This document shows positions 1 through 7,691 of a stretch of DNA of 33,514 nucleotides, piece by piece. Every line of letters starts with the position of its first letter. Positions within the stretch are counted from its first letter, which is position 1. A program made the position numbers and the translations under genes. The DNA is taken from assembly GCA_937960595.1 (NCBI GenBank), contig CALGPL010000077.1:1-33514 (forward strand), written 5' to 3'. Under the pieces are notes generated by a model. That model ran no database searches and was not told the DNA's origin. It was given only the letters and a program-made list of their open reading frames with translations. The DNA comes from an uncultured Anaerolineales bacterium. GTDB taxonomy: Bacteria > Chloroflexota > Anaerolineae > Anaerolineales > Villigracilaceae.

Positions 1-222
1 CTTGGTGACTTCACGATAAACGGTGATGGCCGCGTCCGGGCAAACCAGGGCGCAAATCGCGCAGCCGGTGCAGCCCTCTTTGACAATGTGAGCGGGGTGA
101 TACCCCTTGGGCGTCAGGCGCTCCATATCGAGCGCCAGCACCTGCGGCGGACAGGCCGATACGCACAGTTCGCAGCCCTTGCAGTATAACTCATTAACCT
201 CGATCGTTCCTTTCGCGGGCAT
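1..222 (-). CDS. 2x[4Fe-4S] ferredoxin, probable 2-oxoacid:ferredoxin oxidoreductase small subunit (partial)
   Basis: The C-terminus lies beyond base 1; 74 codons are visible. Two full ferredoxin motifs are present, CKGCELCVSACP and CTGCAICALVCP, each able to bind a [4Fe-4S] cluster, as in the delta (KorD/VorD-like) subunits of 2-oxoacid:ferredoxin oxidoreductases. The ATG at 222 is supported by an AAGGAGG ribosome site about 8 bases upstream. Such subunits pass electrons from the thiamine-pyrophosphate enzyme to ferredoxin, and their catalytic subunit genes usually follow in the same operon, here beyond the window. The gene diverges from the thiolase, so both may serve acyl-CoA or 2-oxoacid metabolism. 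A stand-alone ferredoxin cannot be excluded because the downstream genes are not visible. Confidence 0.85.
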   Translation of the reverse strand, partial: MPAKGTIEVNELYCKGCELCVSACPPQVLALDMERLTPKGYHPAHIVKEGCTGCAICALVCPDAAITVYREVTK

Positions 223-453
223 GGACCTTGCCTCCTTGTTGAGAATTGGGACAAGATTAGGCGGAAATCTCTAGCCGTTTCGATTATGGCTTTTCTCCTC
301 TGTTACGCATAGTGCCAAGCGTCATTTTTCGGCTCATACAATCTTCCTCTTGTCCGAGGTCGACCAGAACGGCCTCTTCCTGCTCCTCCGGGCTATTTTT
401 TGTAGAGCAAGTGGTAGAATTGAAGCGAGCATCTCTTGCTCTCTGGAGGTTTG
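223..453. promoter_or_regulatory. Divergent intergenic region between ferredoxin and thiolase
   Basis: 231 bases without a gene. On the plus strand an extended -10 element TGGTAGAAT lies at 412-420, placing the thiolase transcription start near 427 and giving a short leader with a GGAGG ribosome site at 445-449. On the minus strand CATAAT at 283-288 is a possible -10 for the ferredoxin, but no convincing -35 accompanies it. Short open frames here have no ribosome site and are not called. Confidence 0.5.
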
Positions 454-1662
454 ATGCCCGAAGCCGTCATCCTGGACGCGATCCGCACGCCCATCGGGGC
501 GCTGGGCGGGGCGCTGGCCGCCGTCCGGCCGGACGATTTGGCCGCCCATGTCATCCGCGCCATCCTCGAGCGCAACCGTTTCGACCCGGCGCTGGTGGAA
601 GAAGTCTATTTCGGCTGCGCCAACCAGGCCGGGGAAGATAACCGCAACGTGGCGCGCATGGCGCTACTCTTGGCCGGGCTGCCCGTCACGGTCGGCGGCG
701 TGACCGTGAACCGGCTGTGCGCCTCGGGGCTGGCGGCGGTTAACTTTGCGGCGCGCGCCATCCGCGCCGGCGAGGGGGAGGTCTTCATCGCCGGCGGCGT
801 GGAGTCGATGTCGCGCGCCCCCTACTCCCTGCCCAAGGCCGAGAGCGGCTATCCCTTCGGCAACCTGACCGCCTGGGACACGGCCCTCGGCTGGCGCTAC
901 CCCAACCCGAAGATGAAGGAAATGTACGGCATCGAGCAGATGGGCGAGACGGCGGAAAACATCGCCGAGATGAAGCCGCACATCACCCGGCAAATGCAGG
1001 ACGAATTCGCCCTGCGCTCGCATCAACGCGCCATCGCCGCCATCGACTCGGGCAAATTTGCCGAGGAAATCGTCCCCGTGACCATCCCGCAGCGCAAGGG
1101 CGAGCCGAAGGTGGTGGACACCGACGAACGCCCGCGCCGCGACACGACCCTGGAATCGCTGGCCCGTCTCAAGCCGGCCTTTCGCCCGAATGGCACGGTC
1201 ACGGCCGGGAACTCTTCGGGCATGAACGACGGGGCGGCGGCGCTGCTGGTGATGAGCGAAGACAGGGCGCAGGAACTCGGCCTGAAGCCGCTGGCGCGGA
1301 TTGTGGCCGCGGCCGCCGCCGGGGTCCCGCCGCGCACGATGGGGCTGGGTCCCGTCCCGGCGACGCAGAAGGCCCTCGCCCGCGCCGGTCTGCAATTGTC
1401 CGACATCGGCCTGGTCGAACTGAACGAGGCCTTCGCCGTCCAGGCCCTGGCCGTCCTCGAAGACCTCGGCCTCGACCCGGAAATCGTCAACGTCAACGGC
1501 GGGGCGGTTGCCCTCGGTCATCCGCTCGGCTGTTCGGGGGCGCGCATCCTGACCACGCTGCTGCACGAAATGCGCCGCCGCAGGGACGTGAAATACGGCC
1601 TGGCGACGCTGTGTGTGGGCGTCGGTCAGGGCGAAGCAACGATCGTCGAATTCATTGGATGA
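454..1662 (+). CDS. Thiolase (acetyl-CoA acetyltransferase / 3-oxoadipyl-CoA thiolase-like)
   Basis: A 402-residue thiolase of normal length. The nucleophile is Cys89 in NRLCASG, the active-site His356 lies in GHPLGCSG, and the second catalytic Cys387 lies in [18 protein letters not shown] (324-333) is the usual substrate-loop signature. The family condenses two acyl-CoAs or cleaves a 3-oxoacyl-CoA. The segment [17 protein letters not shown] resembles beta-ketoadipyl-CoA thiolases as well as acetyl-CoA acetyltransferases, so the substrate is open. The frame extends upstream to a TTG at 436, but ATG 454 has GGAGG four bases before it and starts exactly at the conserved N-terminus ([15 protein letters not shown]). 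It is first in a plus-strand run and divergent from a ferredoxin gene. Confidence 0.93.
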   Translation: MPEAVILDAIRTPIGALGGALAAVRPDDLAAHVIRAILERNRFDPALVEEVYFGCANQAGEDNRNVARMALLLAGLPVTVGGVTVNRLCASGLAAVNFAARAIRAGEGEVFIAGGVESMSRAPYSLPKAESGYPFGNLTAWDTALGWRYPNPKMKEMYGIEQMGETAENIAEMKPHITRQMQDEFALRSHQRAIAAIDSGKFAEEIVPVTIPQRKGEPKVVDTDERPRRDTTLESLARLKPAFRPNGTVTAGNSSGMNDGAAALLVMSEDRAQELGLKPLARIVAAAAAGVPPRTMGLGPVPATQKALARAGLQLSDIGLVELNEAFAVQALAVLEDLGLDPEIVNVNGGAVALGHPLGCSGARILTTLLHEMRRRRDVKYGLATLCVGVGQGEATIVEFIG

Positions 1663-1696
1663 TCTCCGCCCTCAGGGCGGGGAAAGAAAGGGATAG

Positions 1697-2911
1697 ATGC
1701 TTATGACAACTCATTCGAAGTCCCTGTTTGCTGCGCTGGGTGTGCTGTTGCTGGCCACCCTGGCCTGCAGCCTGCTGCCTGCCCCGGCCACCGAAGTGCC
1801 GCCGCCGACCGAAACGCCCACGATGATCCTCATCCCGCCGACAGACACCCCTGTCCCGCCGATTCCCACCGATACCCCGGAGATCCCCACGGCGACCGCC
1901 TTCCCGGTCATCCCCGGGCCGTCTCTGACCACCCTCGAAATGTTCGACGAGGGCAATGGTTGGGGAACCACCGAACAGTATGTGCTGCGCACCATTGACG
2001 GCGGCCTGAACTGGGTCAGCGTCACCCCGGCCGGGGTCGCCTCGCTGGGGCTCTTGCCCAACGCCTATTTCCAGGATACCGAGCACGCCTGGCTTCTGAT
2101 TCCGGTCGACCAGACCAGCGGCATGCTGTATCACACCACCAGCGGCGGCCTGGCCTGGAACGTCTATGCCGTGCCTTTCGGCAATGGCCAGATTCAATTT
2201 CTGGACGCCTCCAACGGTTTTGTGATGACCTCGCTGGGAGGCGGGGCCGGCTCCGAAGCAGTGGCCATCTACCAGACCCGCGACGGCGGGGCCAATTGGA
2301 CGCGGGTCTATGTCAACGATCCGACCGTCCCCGGTGCCGGCGACAGCCTGCCGCTCAGCGGTCAGAAGATTGACATGACCTTCCGGGATGCCGCCTATGG
2401 CTGGGTCGGCGGCGCCGTTCCACGCGATGGCTTTACCTACCTCTACCTGACCACCGACGGCGGGTTGACCTGGAGCCAGCAGGCGCTGACCCTGCCGCCC
2501 GGTTTCGAGAACAGCATGACGGAGGTCGATGCGCCCCATTTCTTCAACCCCTCCGAGGGCATCCTGCGCGTGCGGCTTTTCTCGGGCGTGCCCACCACCG
2601 TCTTCTACCTGACCTTCGACGGCGGCCAGACCTGGGGACGCACTTTCCCGATCAACGCCATTGGCCGGCATGCCTATGCCAGCCTGCTCGACATCTTCCT
2701 GTGGGATGGCGGCCCGGCGTTGTATTTCTCCCACGACGGCGGCCTGACCTGGGGATCCACCCTGCCCAACCTCAACCTCAGCGATACGCTCATGCGGATG
2801 GACTTCGTCAACGCCTCTACCGGCTGGGCGCTTGCCTTTGGCGAGGAGGGCCGCAACCTGCTCTACGTCACCCACGACGGTGGCACAACCTGGACGCCGC
2901 TCACCCCCTAG
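1697..2911 (+). CDS. BNR/Ycf48-like beta-propeller lipoprotein
   Basis: A 404-residue protein with a signal peptide ending in a lipobox (LATLAC, Cys about residue 25), then a Thr/Pro-rich spacer (TETPTM, TDTPVPP) that would hold the folded domain off the membrane. The remainder carries about seven Asp-box/BNR-like turns: TIDGGLNW, TRDGGANW, TTDGGLTW, TFDGGQTW, SHDGGLTW, THDGGTTW and a degenerate GGLAWN. This spacing fits a seven-bladed propeller of the Ycf48/photosystem-assembly-like or sialidase-like fold. No catalytic residues can be assigned, so a binding or scaffold role outside the cell membrane is the safest inference. ATG 1703 is an alternative start. The next lipoprotein gene begins 11 bases after the stop, suggesting one transcript. 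Confidence 0.8.
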   Translation: MLMTTHSKSLFAALGVLLLATLACSLLPAPATEVPPPTETPTMILIPPTDTPVPPIPTDTPEIPTATAFPVIPGPSLTTLEMFDEGNGWGTTEQYVLRTIDGGLNWVSVTPAGVASLGLLPNAYFQDTEHAWLLIPVDQTSGMLYHTTSGGLAWNVYAVPFGNGQIQFLDASNGFVMTSLGGGAGSEAVAIYQTRDGGANWTRVYVNDPTVPGAGDSLPLSGQKIDMTFRDAAYGWVGGAVPRDGFTYLYLTTDGGLTWSQQALTLPPGFENSMTEVDAPHFFNPSEGILRVRLFSGVPTTVFYLTFDGGQTWGRTFPINAIGRHAYASLLDIFLWDGGPALYFSHDGGLTWGSTLPNLNLSDTLMRMDFVNASTGWALAFGEEGRNLLYVTHDGGTTWTPLTP

Positions 2912-2922
2912 CAGGAGGGCGT

Positions 2923-3891
2923 ATGGCCCGCAGAAACCTCTTGGCCTTTTCGGTGGTTGTGGTCCTGCTGGCGGCCTGCGGCCCCCTGACCGAAACCCAG
3001 CCGCCCCCGCCGCTCCGCCCGACCTGGACGCCCGCCCCCAGCGAGACGCCTTTCGCGCCTGTTCCCGATGAGTCCACGCCCCCTTCTGCCGGCCCGACTC
3101 CTGCCTCCACCCCCCTCACGGCCGAAAGCATTCGCTATGCCCGCTACGTCCTCGGCGGGCGCGGCATTGTTGAGACCGTCCAACTGGCCAACGGAATCTA
3201 TCAGGGCGGCCAGGGGGCAGAGTACGCCTCGGTCTGGCTTCTCGACCCGCTGGCATTCGGCGATCTGAACGGCGACGGCGCAGAAGATGCCGTGGCGCTG
3301 GTCGCCGAAAATTACGGCGGGACCGGTGTCTTTGTTTACTTGGTCGTTTTCTTGAATCAAAACGGCCAGCCGCAGTTCTATCTCAACCGCCTGGTGGATG
3401 ACCGGCCAATCGTCAACACCCTGACAATACAAGGCGATGATATTCTGCTCGACGTCGTCCTCCACGGCTTCGAGGACCCCGGCTGTTGCCCGTCTTTGCG
3501 GGTTGTTGATCGCTACCGGTTGGAAACGACCGAATTGGTCCTGCGGCAGCGCACCTCCTTCACCCCCGGCGGATTGGAACGTCGAATCACGATCGACTCC
3601 CCGCATGAGGGCGAAACGGTCAGCGGGTCGGTGCGGCTGGTCGGGAGTGTGACCCTCGCGCCGTTCGAGGCCAATCTGGCCTGCCGCATCTACGATTCGC
3701 GCGGCGCGGAACTGGCTGTCCTGCCTTTCATGGTCTCGGCTCCCGACATGGGCGCGCCGGGCACGTTCGATCACAGCGTCGATCTGAGCACCGTCCCCTC
3801 CGGCACGGTCATCCGGATCGAGTTGCAGGATGTGAGCATGGCCGACGGTTCGCTGCTGGCGATGAATTCGCTCGTTTTGACAGTCCGCTGA
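2923..3891 (+). CDS. Lipoprotein with C-terminal Gmad2 immunoglobulin-like domain
   Basis: 322 residues. The N-terminus MARRNLLAFSVVVVLLAAC is a lipoprotein signal with Cys19, followed by a Pro/Thr-rich linker to about residue 65. The middle region contains DLNGDGAEDAV, a calcium-loop-like (EF-hand/FG-GAP-type) motif, and the pair GCCPS. The last ~100 residues, starting ITIDSPHEGETVSG and containing matching beta strands, look like a Gmad2 domain, found in secreted bacterial proteins of unknown role. GGAGGG lies just before ATG 2923; a frame open further upstream overlaps the preceding gene and lacks a ribosome site. No enzyme function is suggested. It probably acts at the cell surface with the propeller lipoprotein encoded immediately upstream. 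Confidence 0.75.
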   Translation: MARRNLLAFSVVVVLLAACGPLTETQPPPPLRPTWTPAPSETPFAPVPDESTPPSAGPTPASTPLTAESIRYARYVLGGRGIVETVQLANGIYQGGQGAEYASVWLLDPLAFGDLNGDGAEDAVALVAENYGGTGVFVYLVVFLNQNGQPQFYLNRLVDDRPIVNTLTIQGDDILLDVVLHGFEDPGCCPSLRVVDRYRLETTELVLRQRTSFTPGGLERRITIDSPHEGETVSGSVRLVGSVTLAPFEANLACRIYDSRGAELAVLPFMVSAPDMGAPGTFDHSVDLSTVPSGTVIRIELQDVSMADGSLLAMNSLVLTVR

Positions 3892-3905
3892 TTCCCCGGA
3901 GAACT

Positions 3906-4460
3906 ATGCTTACGGCTCTTCTGCTCATCGATATCCAGAACGACTATTTTCCCGGCGGGGCGATGGACTTGGAAGGCAGTCCAGAGGCCGCCCGTCGGGC
4001 GCGCCGCCTGCTGGATTTTTTCCGCGCCGGCGGATGGCCGCCGATCCACATCCAGCATGTGGCCGTTGACGCCGGGGCGACGTTCTTCCGGCCCGGCACG
4101 GCGGGGGTCGAACCCTATGCCGAGACGGCGCCGCTGGCGGGCGAGAGGGTCCTCCAGAAACATTTCCCCAACGCCTTTCGCGAAACGCTGCTTCTCGATC
4201 ACCTGCGCTCGTTGGGGACCGAGCGGCTGGTCATCGCCGGGATGATGACCCACATGTGTGTGGACGCGACCGTGCGCGCGGCTGCCGACCTGGGGTTCCA
4301 AGTGTGGGTGGCGGCTGACGCCTGCGCAACGCGCCCCCTCGCTTATGGGGGGACGAGCGTCCCGGCGGCGCATGTCCAAGCCGCTTTTCTCTCCGCTTTT
4401 CGGGCCTACGCCCGGGTGCTGACGACCGACGAGGTGCTGGCTGTTTTGCAGGAAACATGA
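3906..4460 (+). CDS. Cysteine hydrolase of the isochorismatase/nicotinamidase family
   Basis: 184 residues, typical for the family. The catalytic triad is visible as Asp9 (LLIDIQNDYF), Lys85 (VLQKHFPNAF) and Cys118 (THMCVDATVRAA). The Met-Thr-His preceding Cys118 and a cis-peptide-type MMTHM segment match small amidohydrolases close to bacterial isochorismatase-like hydrolases (pyrazinamidase/nicotinamidase relatives). I see no full set of nicotinamidase metal ligands, so the substrate is not assigned. The gene begins 14 bases after the lipoprotein gene with GGAGA before the ATG and is probably last in the plus-strand transcript, since a strong hairpin follows. Confidence 0.88.
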   Translation: MLTALLLIDIQNDYFPGGAMDLEGSPEAARRARRLLDFFRAGGWPPIHIQHVAVDAGATFFRPGTAGVEPYAETAPLAGERVLQKHFPNAFRETLLLDHLRSLGTERLVIAGMMTHMCVDATVRAAADLGFQVWVAADACATRPLAYGGTSVPAAHVQAAFLSAFRAYARVLTTDEVLAVLQET

Positions 4461-4480
4461 AAGCAGCGCGGCGGAATGAG

Positions 4481-4516
4481 CCAGGAGCCGCTCCCGGCAA
4501 GGGGGGCGGCTCCTGG
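4481..4516 (+). terminator. Intrinsic terminator after the isochorismatase-family gene
   Basis: A perfect 11-bp stem (CCAGGAGCCGC with GCGGCTCCTGG) is followed by ACTTTTGG. It lies between two convergent genes. The U-tract favours plus-strand termination. Confidence 0.75.
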
Positions 4517-4537
4517 ACTTTTGGACAAGAGATGGTT

Positions 4538-5284
4538 TCAGATCCCTCGGCGGCGTTTTTGCCCGGCGCGGTAGATGCCGACTTGGCGGGCATATTTGAG
4601 CAGGTCGCGCCGGCGGGCAAGGGTCTTCTTCGTCCATGTCAGGGCGACCTGCGCGCCGGTCGGAGAGAAGCGCACGATCGGCGTCACCTGGCGGTTGACG
4701 AGCGCTTTGCGCAGATCGGCGGCGCTCAAGCCGCTGAAGCGAATCACGCCGCTGCCGATCAATTCGCGTACGTGCGCATCGCTGCCGGCCACTTCGCAGA
4801 GATGTAATTGATGCGCCAGCCCGCGCAGGGGGGCGGTCTGACTGTTGATCAGCAAACAACCGGTGAAGACCTCGATTCCGACCAGCACTCTCGATGCGTC
4901 TGGGTGAGCCGCGATCTGACGGATGTCTTCATGAGTCAGGCTGTGGGCCAGGCGCGAATTGGGGTGCGGGATGACTGCCAGGCCGCCCGCCTCGCCGATG
5001 CGGAGGATCGCTTCGACAAGAGGCCGGTGCGAGGGAATCGGTCGTTCGATGAACAGCGCCAGAACGTGCCCTGCCAGGGTCGTCAGTTCCATGGCCGGGA
5101 CGACTTCGATGCCGTATTTCCCGCCAAGGTCACGCGCTTCCAGCGCGCCGCGCAGCTCATCGTGATCGGTGATGGCGATCACGTCCAGGTTGGCATGATA
5201 GGCGGCATGCTCGAGGATTTCGGCTGCCGTATCGGTGCCATCGAGGCTGTAAAACGAATGGATGTGAAGATCGGCTCTGCCCAT
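4538..5284 (-). CDS. PHP-domain metal-dependent phosphoesterase
   Basis: 248 residues. PHP motifs run through the protein: DLHIHSFYSLDGT (His7, His9, Asp15), AITDHDE near residue 38, VIPHPNS near 110, and GSDAH near 170. These are the expected metal ligands of a small PHP phosphoesterase of the TrpH/YciV type, which hydrolyse phosphodiester or phosphomonoester bonds in nucleotides. The C-terminal ~60 residues are basic (RRRDLLKYAR, QKRRRG). GAGGGGG precedes ATG 5284. The thioesterase gene ends about 100 bases upstream on the same strand and the two may be co-transcribed. The substrate is unknown. Confidence 0.85.
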   Translation of the reverse strand: MGRADLHIHSFYSLDGTDTAAEILEHAAYHANLDVIAITDHDELRGALEARDLGGKYGIEVVPAMELTTLAGHVLALFIERPIPSHRPLVEAILRIGEAGGLAVIPHPNSRLAHSLTHEDIRQIAAHPDASRVLVGIEVFTGCLLINSQTAPLRGLAHQLHLCEVAGSDAHVRELIGSGVIRFSGLSAADLRKALVNRQVTPIVRFSPTGAQVALTWTKKTLARRRDLLKYARQVGIYRAGQKRRRGI

Positions 5285-5385
5285 AAGCCCCCTCGTTCGT
5301 TGGGGTTGGCTGTTGGAGGATCAAATCGTCGCTTTGGCAGGATGCTCCTTACTGGAGGTGCGCTGCTCGAACAAGGAAGTTGTGC

Positions 5386-5778
5386 TCACTTTGCCTTTGA
5401 CCGGACCTTGCCCATGAAGCGCGCCTCGTCCACGATGAAGCGCTCGTGGATGGCCTGCCCAATCATTTCCACCTCGTCGCTTGCTTCGATGTGGAAGGTC
5501 AACTGACGGCCCCGGACCTCGACCAGGCGGGCGCGCGCCCACACTTTCATACCGACCGGCGTGGGCGCCAGGTGGTGGACGTCGATCCGCCCGCCGACGG
5601 TGGTCTGCCCCTCGGCCAGTTGCCCGGCCAGGGCCTGGACGGCGGCCGACTCCATCAGGCCGACCAGGGCCGGGGTGGAGTAGACCGGCACCAGTCCGCT
5701 GCCCCAGCGGGCGGCGGTATCGGCGTCGGTGACGATGCTTTCGACTTCAGCGCTCAGGCCGGGGGTCAGGTCGTTCAT
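5386..5778 (-). CDS. FlK-like acyl-CoA thioesterase (hot-dog fold)
   Basis: 130 residues. The spacing of Thr35, Glu43 and His69 (STPALVGLMES and VHHLAPTPVG) matches the Thr/Glu/His catalytic set of fluoroacetyl-CoA thioesterase FlK, including the 8- and 34-residue intervals. The family hydrolyses short acyl-CoA thioesters; most members are not fluoroacetyl-specific and may clear unwanted acyl-CoAs, so the real substrate is open. AGGAG sits about 6 bases before ATG 5778 and an extended -10 promoter lies just upstream. A thiolase is encoded nearby but on the opposite strand, so a shared pathway is only a guess. Confidence 0.88.
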   Translation of the reverse strand: MNDLTPGLSAEVESIVTDADTAARWGSGLVPVYSTPALVGLMESAAVQALAGQLAEGQTTVGGRIDVHHLAPTPVGMKVWARARLVEVRGRQLTFHIEASDEVEMIGQAIHERFIVDEARFMGKVRSKAK

Positions 5779-5815
5779 AGATTTCTCCTGGTTCTAGATG
5801 GAAAAGGTCGGGCGA

Positions 5816-5824
5816 ATCATACCA
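5816..5824 (-). promoter_or_regulatory. Extended -10 promoter for the thioesterase gene
   Basis: On the minus strand this reads TGGTATGAT, an extended -10. Transcription would start near 5809, giving a leader of about 30 bases that carries the AGGAG ribosome site. Confidence 0.55.
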
Positions 5825-5832
5825 TAAATAAA

Positions 5833-5858
5833 CCGGCAAACCGTTGGCGGTTTGCCGG
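5833..5858 (-). terminator. Intrinsic terminator of the two-helix membrane protein gene
   Basis: A perfect 11-bp stem (CCGGCAAACCG with CGGTTTGCCGG, 4-base loop) is followed on the minus strand by TTTATTTATGG. It begins 6 bases after the stop of the upstream gene and directly precedes the thioesterase promoter. Confidence 0.85.
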
Positions 5859-5863
5859 AAAAG

Positions 5864-6250
5864 TCATCTTTTTCGCATCTTTTTGCGCTTCGATTCCCCA
5901 GAGGAACTTTTCCTGACAGGCGGTTTGCGGCCGGCCCACAAGACGCCGAAGAGGATGATGGTGACCATCAGGGCGGCAAGAGCAATGATGCCGTCGGTGT
6001 TTGCCGAGCGGCGGTCTTCAGCGGGGACGGGGGTGGGCGTGGGGGAGGGGGTGAACGTGGGCGACATGGGGGCGGCCTGACGGGTGGGGGTCGGGCTGGG
6101 GGCCAGCCACGCTGCCCCGTTCAGGAGCGGCCGATGAGGGGAGGCGGCCCGGGCAGAAGAAAAGGCCTGCAGCGTGCCGATCAAGAAGGTCAGAAGAATC
6201 AGCGCCAGGATGCCGATGATGAGTGGATGGGGAGAGTGACGTTCGTTCAT
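5864..6250 (-). CDS. Small membrane protein, two transmembrane helices around a Thr/Pro linker (unknown function)
   Basis: 128 residues and not recognised. After a short N-terminus (MNERHSPHP) comes a hydrophobic helix (LIIGILALILLTFLIG), then an extracytoplasmic-looking segment of about 55 residues rich in Pro and Thr (PSPTPTRQAAP, FTPSPTPTPVP), a second helix (IIALAALMVTIILFGVLWAG), and a very basic tail ending KRKKMRKR. Both ends are therefore predicted inside. The start at 6250 is chosen because an extended -10 lies just upstream. An in-frame ATG at 6271 would overlap that promoter, and the still longer frame runs into tRNA-Ser. It has its own promoter and terminator, so it is monocistronic. 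Confidence 0.65.
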   Translation of the reverse strand: MNERHSPHPLIIGILALILLTFLIGTLQAFSSARAASPHRPLLNGAAWLAPSPTPTRQAAPMSPTFTPSPTPTPVPAEDRRSANTDGIIALAALMVTIILFGVLWAGRKPPVRKSSSGESKRKKMRKR

Positions 6251-6261
6251 GAGACGCCCTG

Positions 6262-6270
6262 AGTATATCA
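6262..6270 (-). promoter_or_regulatory. Extended -10 promoter, near-leaderless
   Basis: TGATATACT on the minus strand is followed by 11 bases and then the ATG at 6250. The expected leader is only about 5 bases, too short for a ribosome binding site. Confidence 0.5.
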
Positions 6271-6307
6271 TGAGCCGGGCCGGGATGGCCGGCCGGCCGG
6301 CAGAATC

Positions 6308-6331
6308 AAAACACCCCTTGCGGGATGTTTT
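6308..6331 (-). terminator. Terminator of tRNA-Ser
   Basis: The minus strand forms AAAACATCCC, loop GCAA, GGGGTGTTTT (10 pairs, one G-U), followed by GATTCTG. The run of T is part of the descending arm. It starts one base after the CCA end of the tRNA. Confidence 0.8.
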
Positions 6332-6332
6332 C

Positions 6333-6422
6333 TGGCGGAGAGGGCGGGATTTGAACCCGCGTCCCCTTGCGGGGAACACGCTCTCCAGGCGTGCGCGCTA
6401 GGCCAGGCTACGCGACCTCTCC
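6333..6422 (-). tRNA. tRNA-Ser (anticodon GGA)
   Basis: The 90-base gene folds with acceptor stem GGAGAGG/CCTCTCC, anticodon stem CACGC/GCGTG around loop CTGGAGA (anticodon GGA, reading UCC/UCU), a long class II variable arm (TTCCCC, GCAA, GGGGAC region), and T arm GCGGG-TTCAAAT-CCCGC. Discriminator G is followed by an encoded CCA. The long variable arm confirms serine identity. Confidence 0.95.
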
Positions 6423-6498
6423 GGGTTGCCTTTGGGGCGCGGCGAATTATACCATAGGGCCACTCCACGGTGCTGTTCGCGGCTTGGTTTGGGGCTCT

Positions 6499-7548
6499 TT
6501 ACCGCATGGGCCAGAAGGTTGGCAGGAAGATTCGCAGGAGCGTATCGGCCAGCAGGCCCAGGATGAGCAGGCCGCCAAACATGCGGTTGTGGTAGAAGGC
6601 AAAGCCCGAAAACCAGGTCGGCCAGGCTGGCCAGTCCGTGGGCGGCTCGGCCGGACGCGGCCGAGTCAGCACGCGCAGGGCCAGCAGGGCGCGCTTGCCG
6701 GCCAGGAAGACGATCAACATGACCGGCGTGAAGTAGCGCGGCGCAAAAACCAGATAGACGATGACCGCATAGGTCAACACGAGGGCAGCCATGTTGACGT
6801 AGCGGGCGGCTTTCTCGCCGATCTTGACCGGCAGCGTGCCGACCCCCTTGCGCTTGTCCTCGTTCAACTTGTCGATGTGCTTGCCGACGTTGATGCTGGC
6901 CACGCTCAGGCCGAACGGCACACCGGCCAGGGCCACGTTCCAGAGGTTGGACAGATTTTCCGGCTGCCCCTTTGCCAGGACGATATAGACGCCGGCAAAG
7001 AAGACCGGCCCCCAAATGAGGAAGATCATCAATTCGCCCAAGCCGATGTATTTGAGCGGCCAGGTGTAAAACAACACCATCAGCACGCCAAAGCCAAACA
7101 GGCCGAGCACAATCGGCGAGAAATCGGTGTACCACAGCGCGTACCCGCCCGCCGCGCAGGCCAGCGCCCCGCTGACGACGAACCAGCGCAACTGCTGGCT
7201 CTTGCTCCAGAAGCCCTGCACCAGCGGATGGACGCCGTATTGGATGCGGAAGTAATCGTCTTTGTCCACCCCTTTGCTGAAGTCGGTGTAATCGTTGAGC
7301 AGGTTGTTAGTGCCGTGGGCGAGGAACAGGCCCAGGGTCACGATCAGCCATGGCAGCCAGGCGAAGTAGCCGTCGCGCCAGGCCAGAAATCCGGCCATGA
7401 CGCAGGCGTAGATCGTCACCGTGGTCACTGCCGAGCGGGTGGCGATCAGCCACTTCGAGACGATGTCCAGCGCATCCCATTCCTCTTTGCTGTCCATCTT
7501 GACCAGGGTCGAGAGCGCTTTGCCCCACATTTTGATATGGATCTTCAT
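6499..7548 (-). CDS. UbiA-family prenyltransferase
   Basis: A 349-residue integral membrane protein with about eight hydrophobic helices. The first Asp-rich motif is NDYTDFSKGVDKDD near residue 85, the UbiA NDxxDxxxD signature that binds Mg-prenyl diphosphate. The second is an acidic loop (DKLNEDKRKGVGTLPVKIG) near 230. The motifs and length fit the MenA-like branch, which attaches a polyprenyl chain to an aromatic quinone precursor, but no other quinone genes are near, so MenA is not asserted. The N-terminal ~40 residues (DSKEEWDALDIVSKWL) are longer than usual. AAGGAGGAGG lies 5 bases before ATG 7548. The 143-base upstream region carries a TATAAT box and a perfect palindrome, described separately. 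Confidence 0.85.
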   Translation of the reverse strand: MKIHIKMWGKALSTLVKMDSKEEWDALDIVSKWLIATRSAVTTVTIYACVMAGFLAWRDGYFAWLPWLIVTLGLFLAHGTNNLLNDYTDFSKGVDKDDYFRIQYGVHPLVQGFWSKSQQLRWFVVSGALACAAGGYALWYTDFSPIVLGLFGFGVLMVLFYTWPLKYIGLGELMIFLIWGPVFFAGVYIVLAKGQPENLSNLWNVALAGVPFGLSVASINVGKHIDKLNEDKRKGVGTLPVKIGEKAARYVNMAALVLTYAVIVYLVFAPRYFTPVMLIVFLAGKRALLALRVLTRPRPAEPPTDWPAWPTWFSGFAFYHNRMFGGLLILGLLADTLLRIFLPTFWPMR

Positions 7549-7580
7549 GGTGCCTCCTCCTTTGAGAGTATCAAATGCAC

Positions 7581-7603
7581 GTCAATCGGCCGATTGACCG
7601 GTC
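7581..7603. promoter_or_regulatory. Perfect 18-bp palindrome, operator candidate upstream of the UbiA gene
   Basis: GTCAATCGGCCGATTGAC at 7581-7598 is its own reverse complement, and an overlapping second palindrome TGACCGGTCA occupies 7594-7603. Together they give three GTCA-type half sites. The site lies about 33 bases before the start codon and downstream of a likely -10 (TATAAT on the minus strand at 7667-7672), where a bound protein could block transcription. No matching regulator is encoded in the window. Confidence 0.45.
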
Positions 7604-7666
7604 AGAGGCTTGGCGCGTTCCCCGCCCCAGCCGGTCAAACTGCAAAGACGGCCTCGGCTGGAGAAG

Positions 7667-7672
7667 ATTATA
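7667..7672 (-). promoter_or_regulatory. Putative -10 box for the UbiA gene
   Basis: A perfect TATAAT on the minus strand, preceded by TG without the usual extra base. It would give a leader of about 110 bases that includes the palindrome. No good -35 is seen. Confidence 0.4.
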
Positions 7673-7691
7673 CAATAGACTTGATTCGTCA

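Noticed and set aside
1667-1681. Terminator between the thiolase and the propeller lipoprotein
   Set aside because: CCGCCC-TCA-GGGCGG is a short stem and is followed by GGAAAGAAAG, not by T residues.
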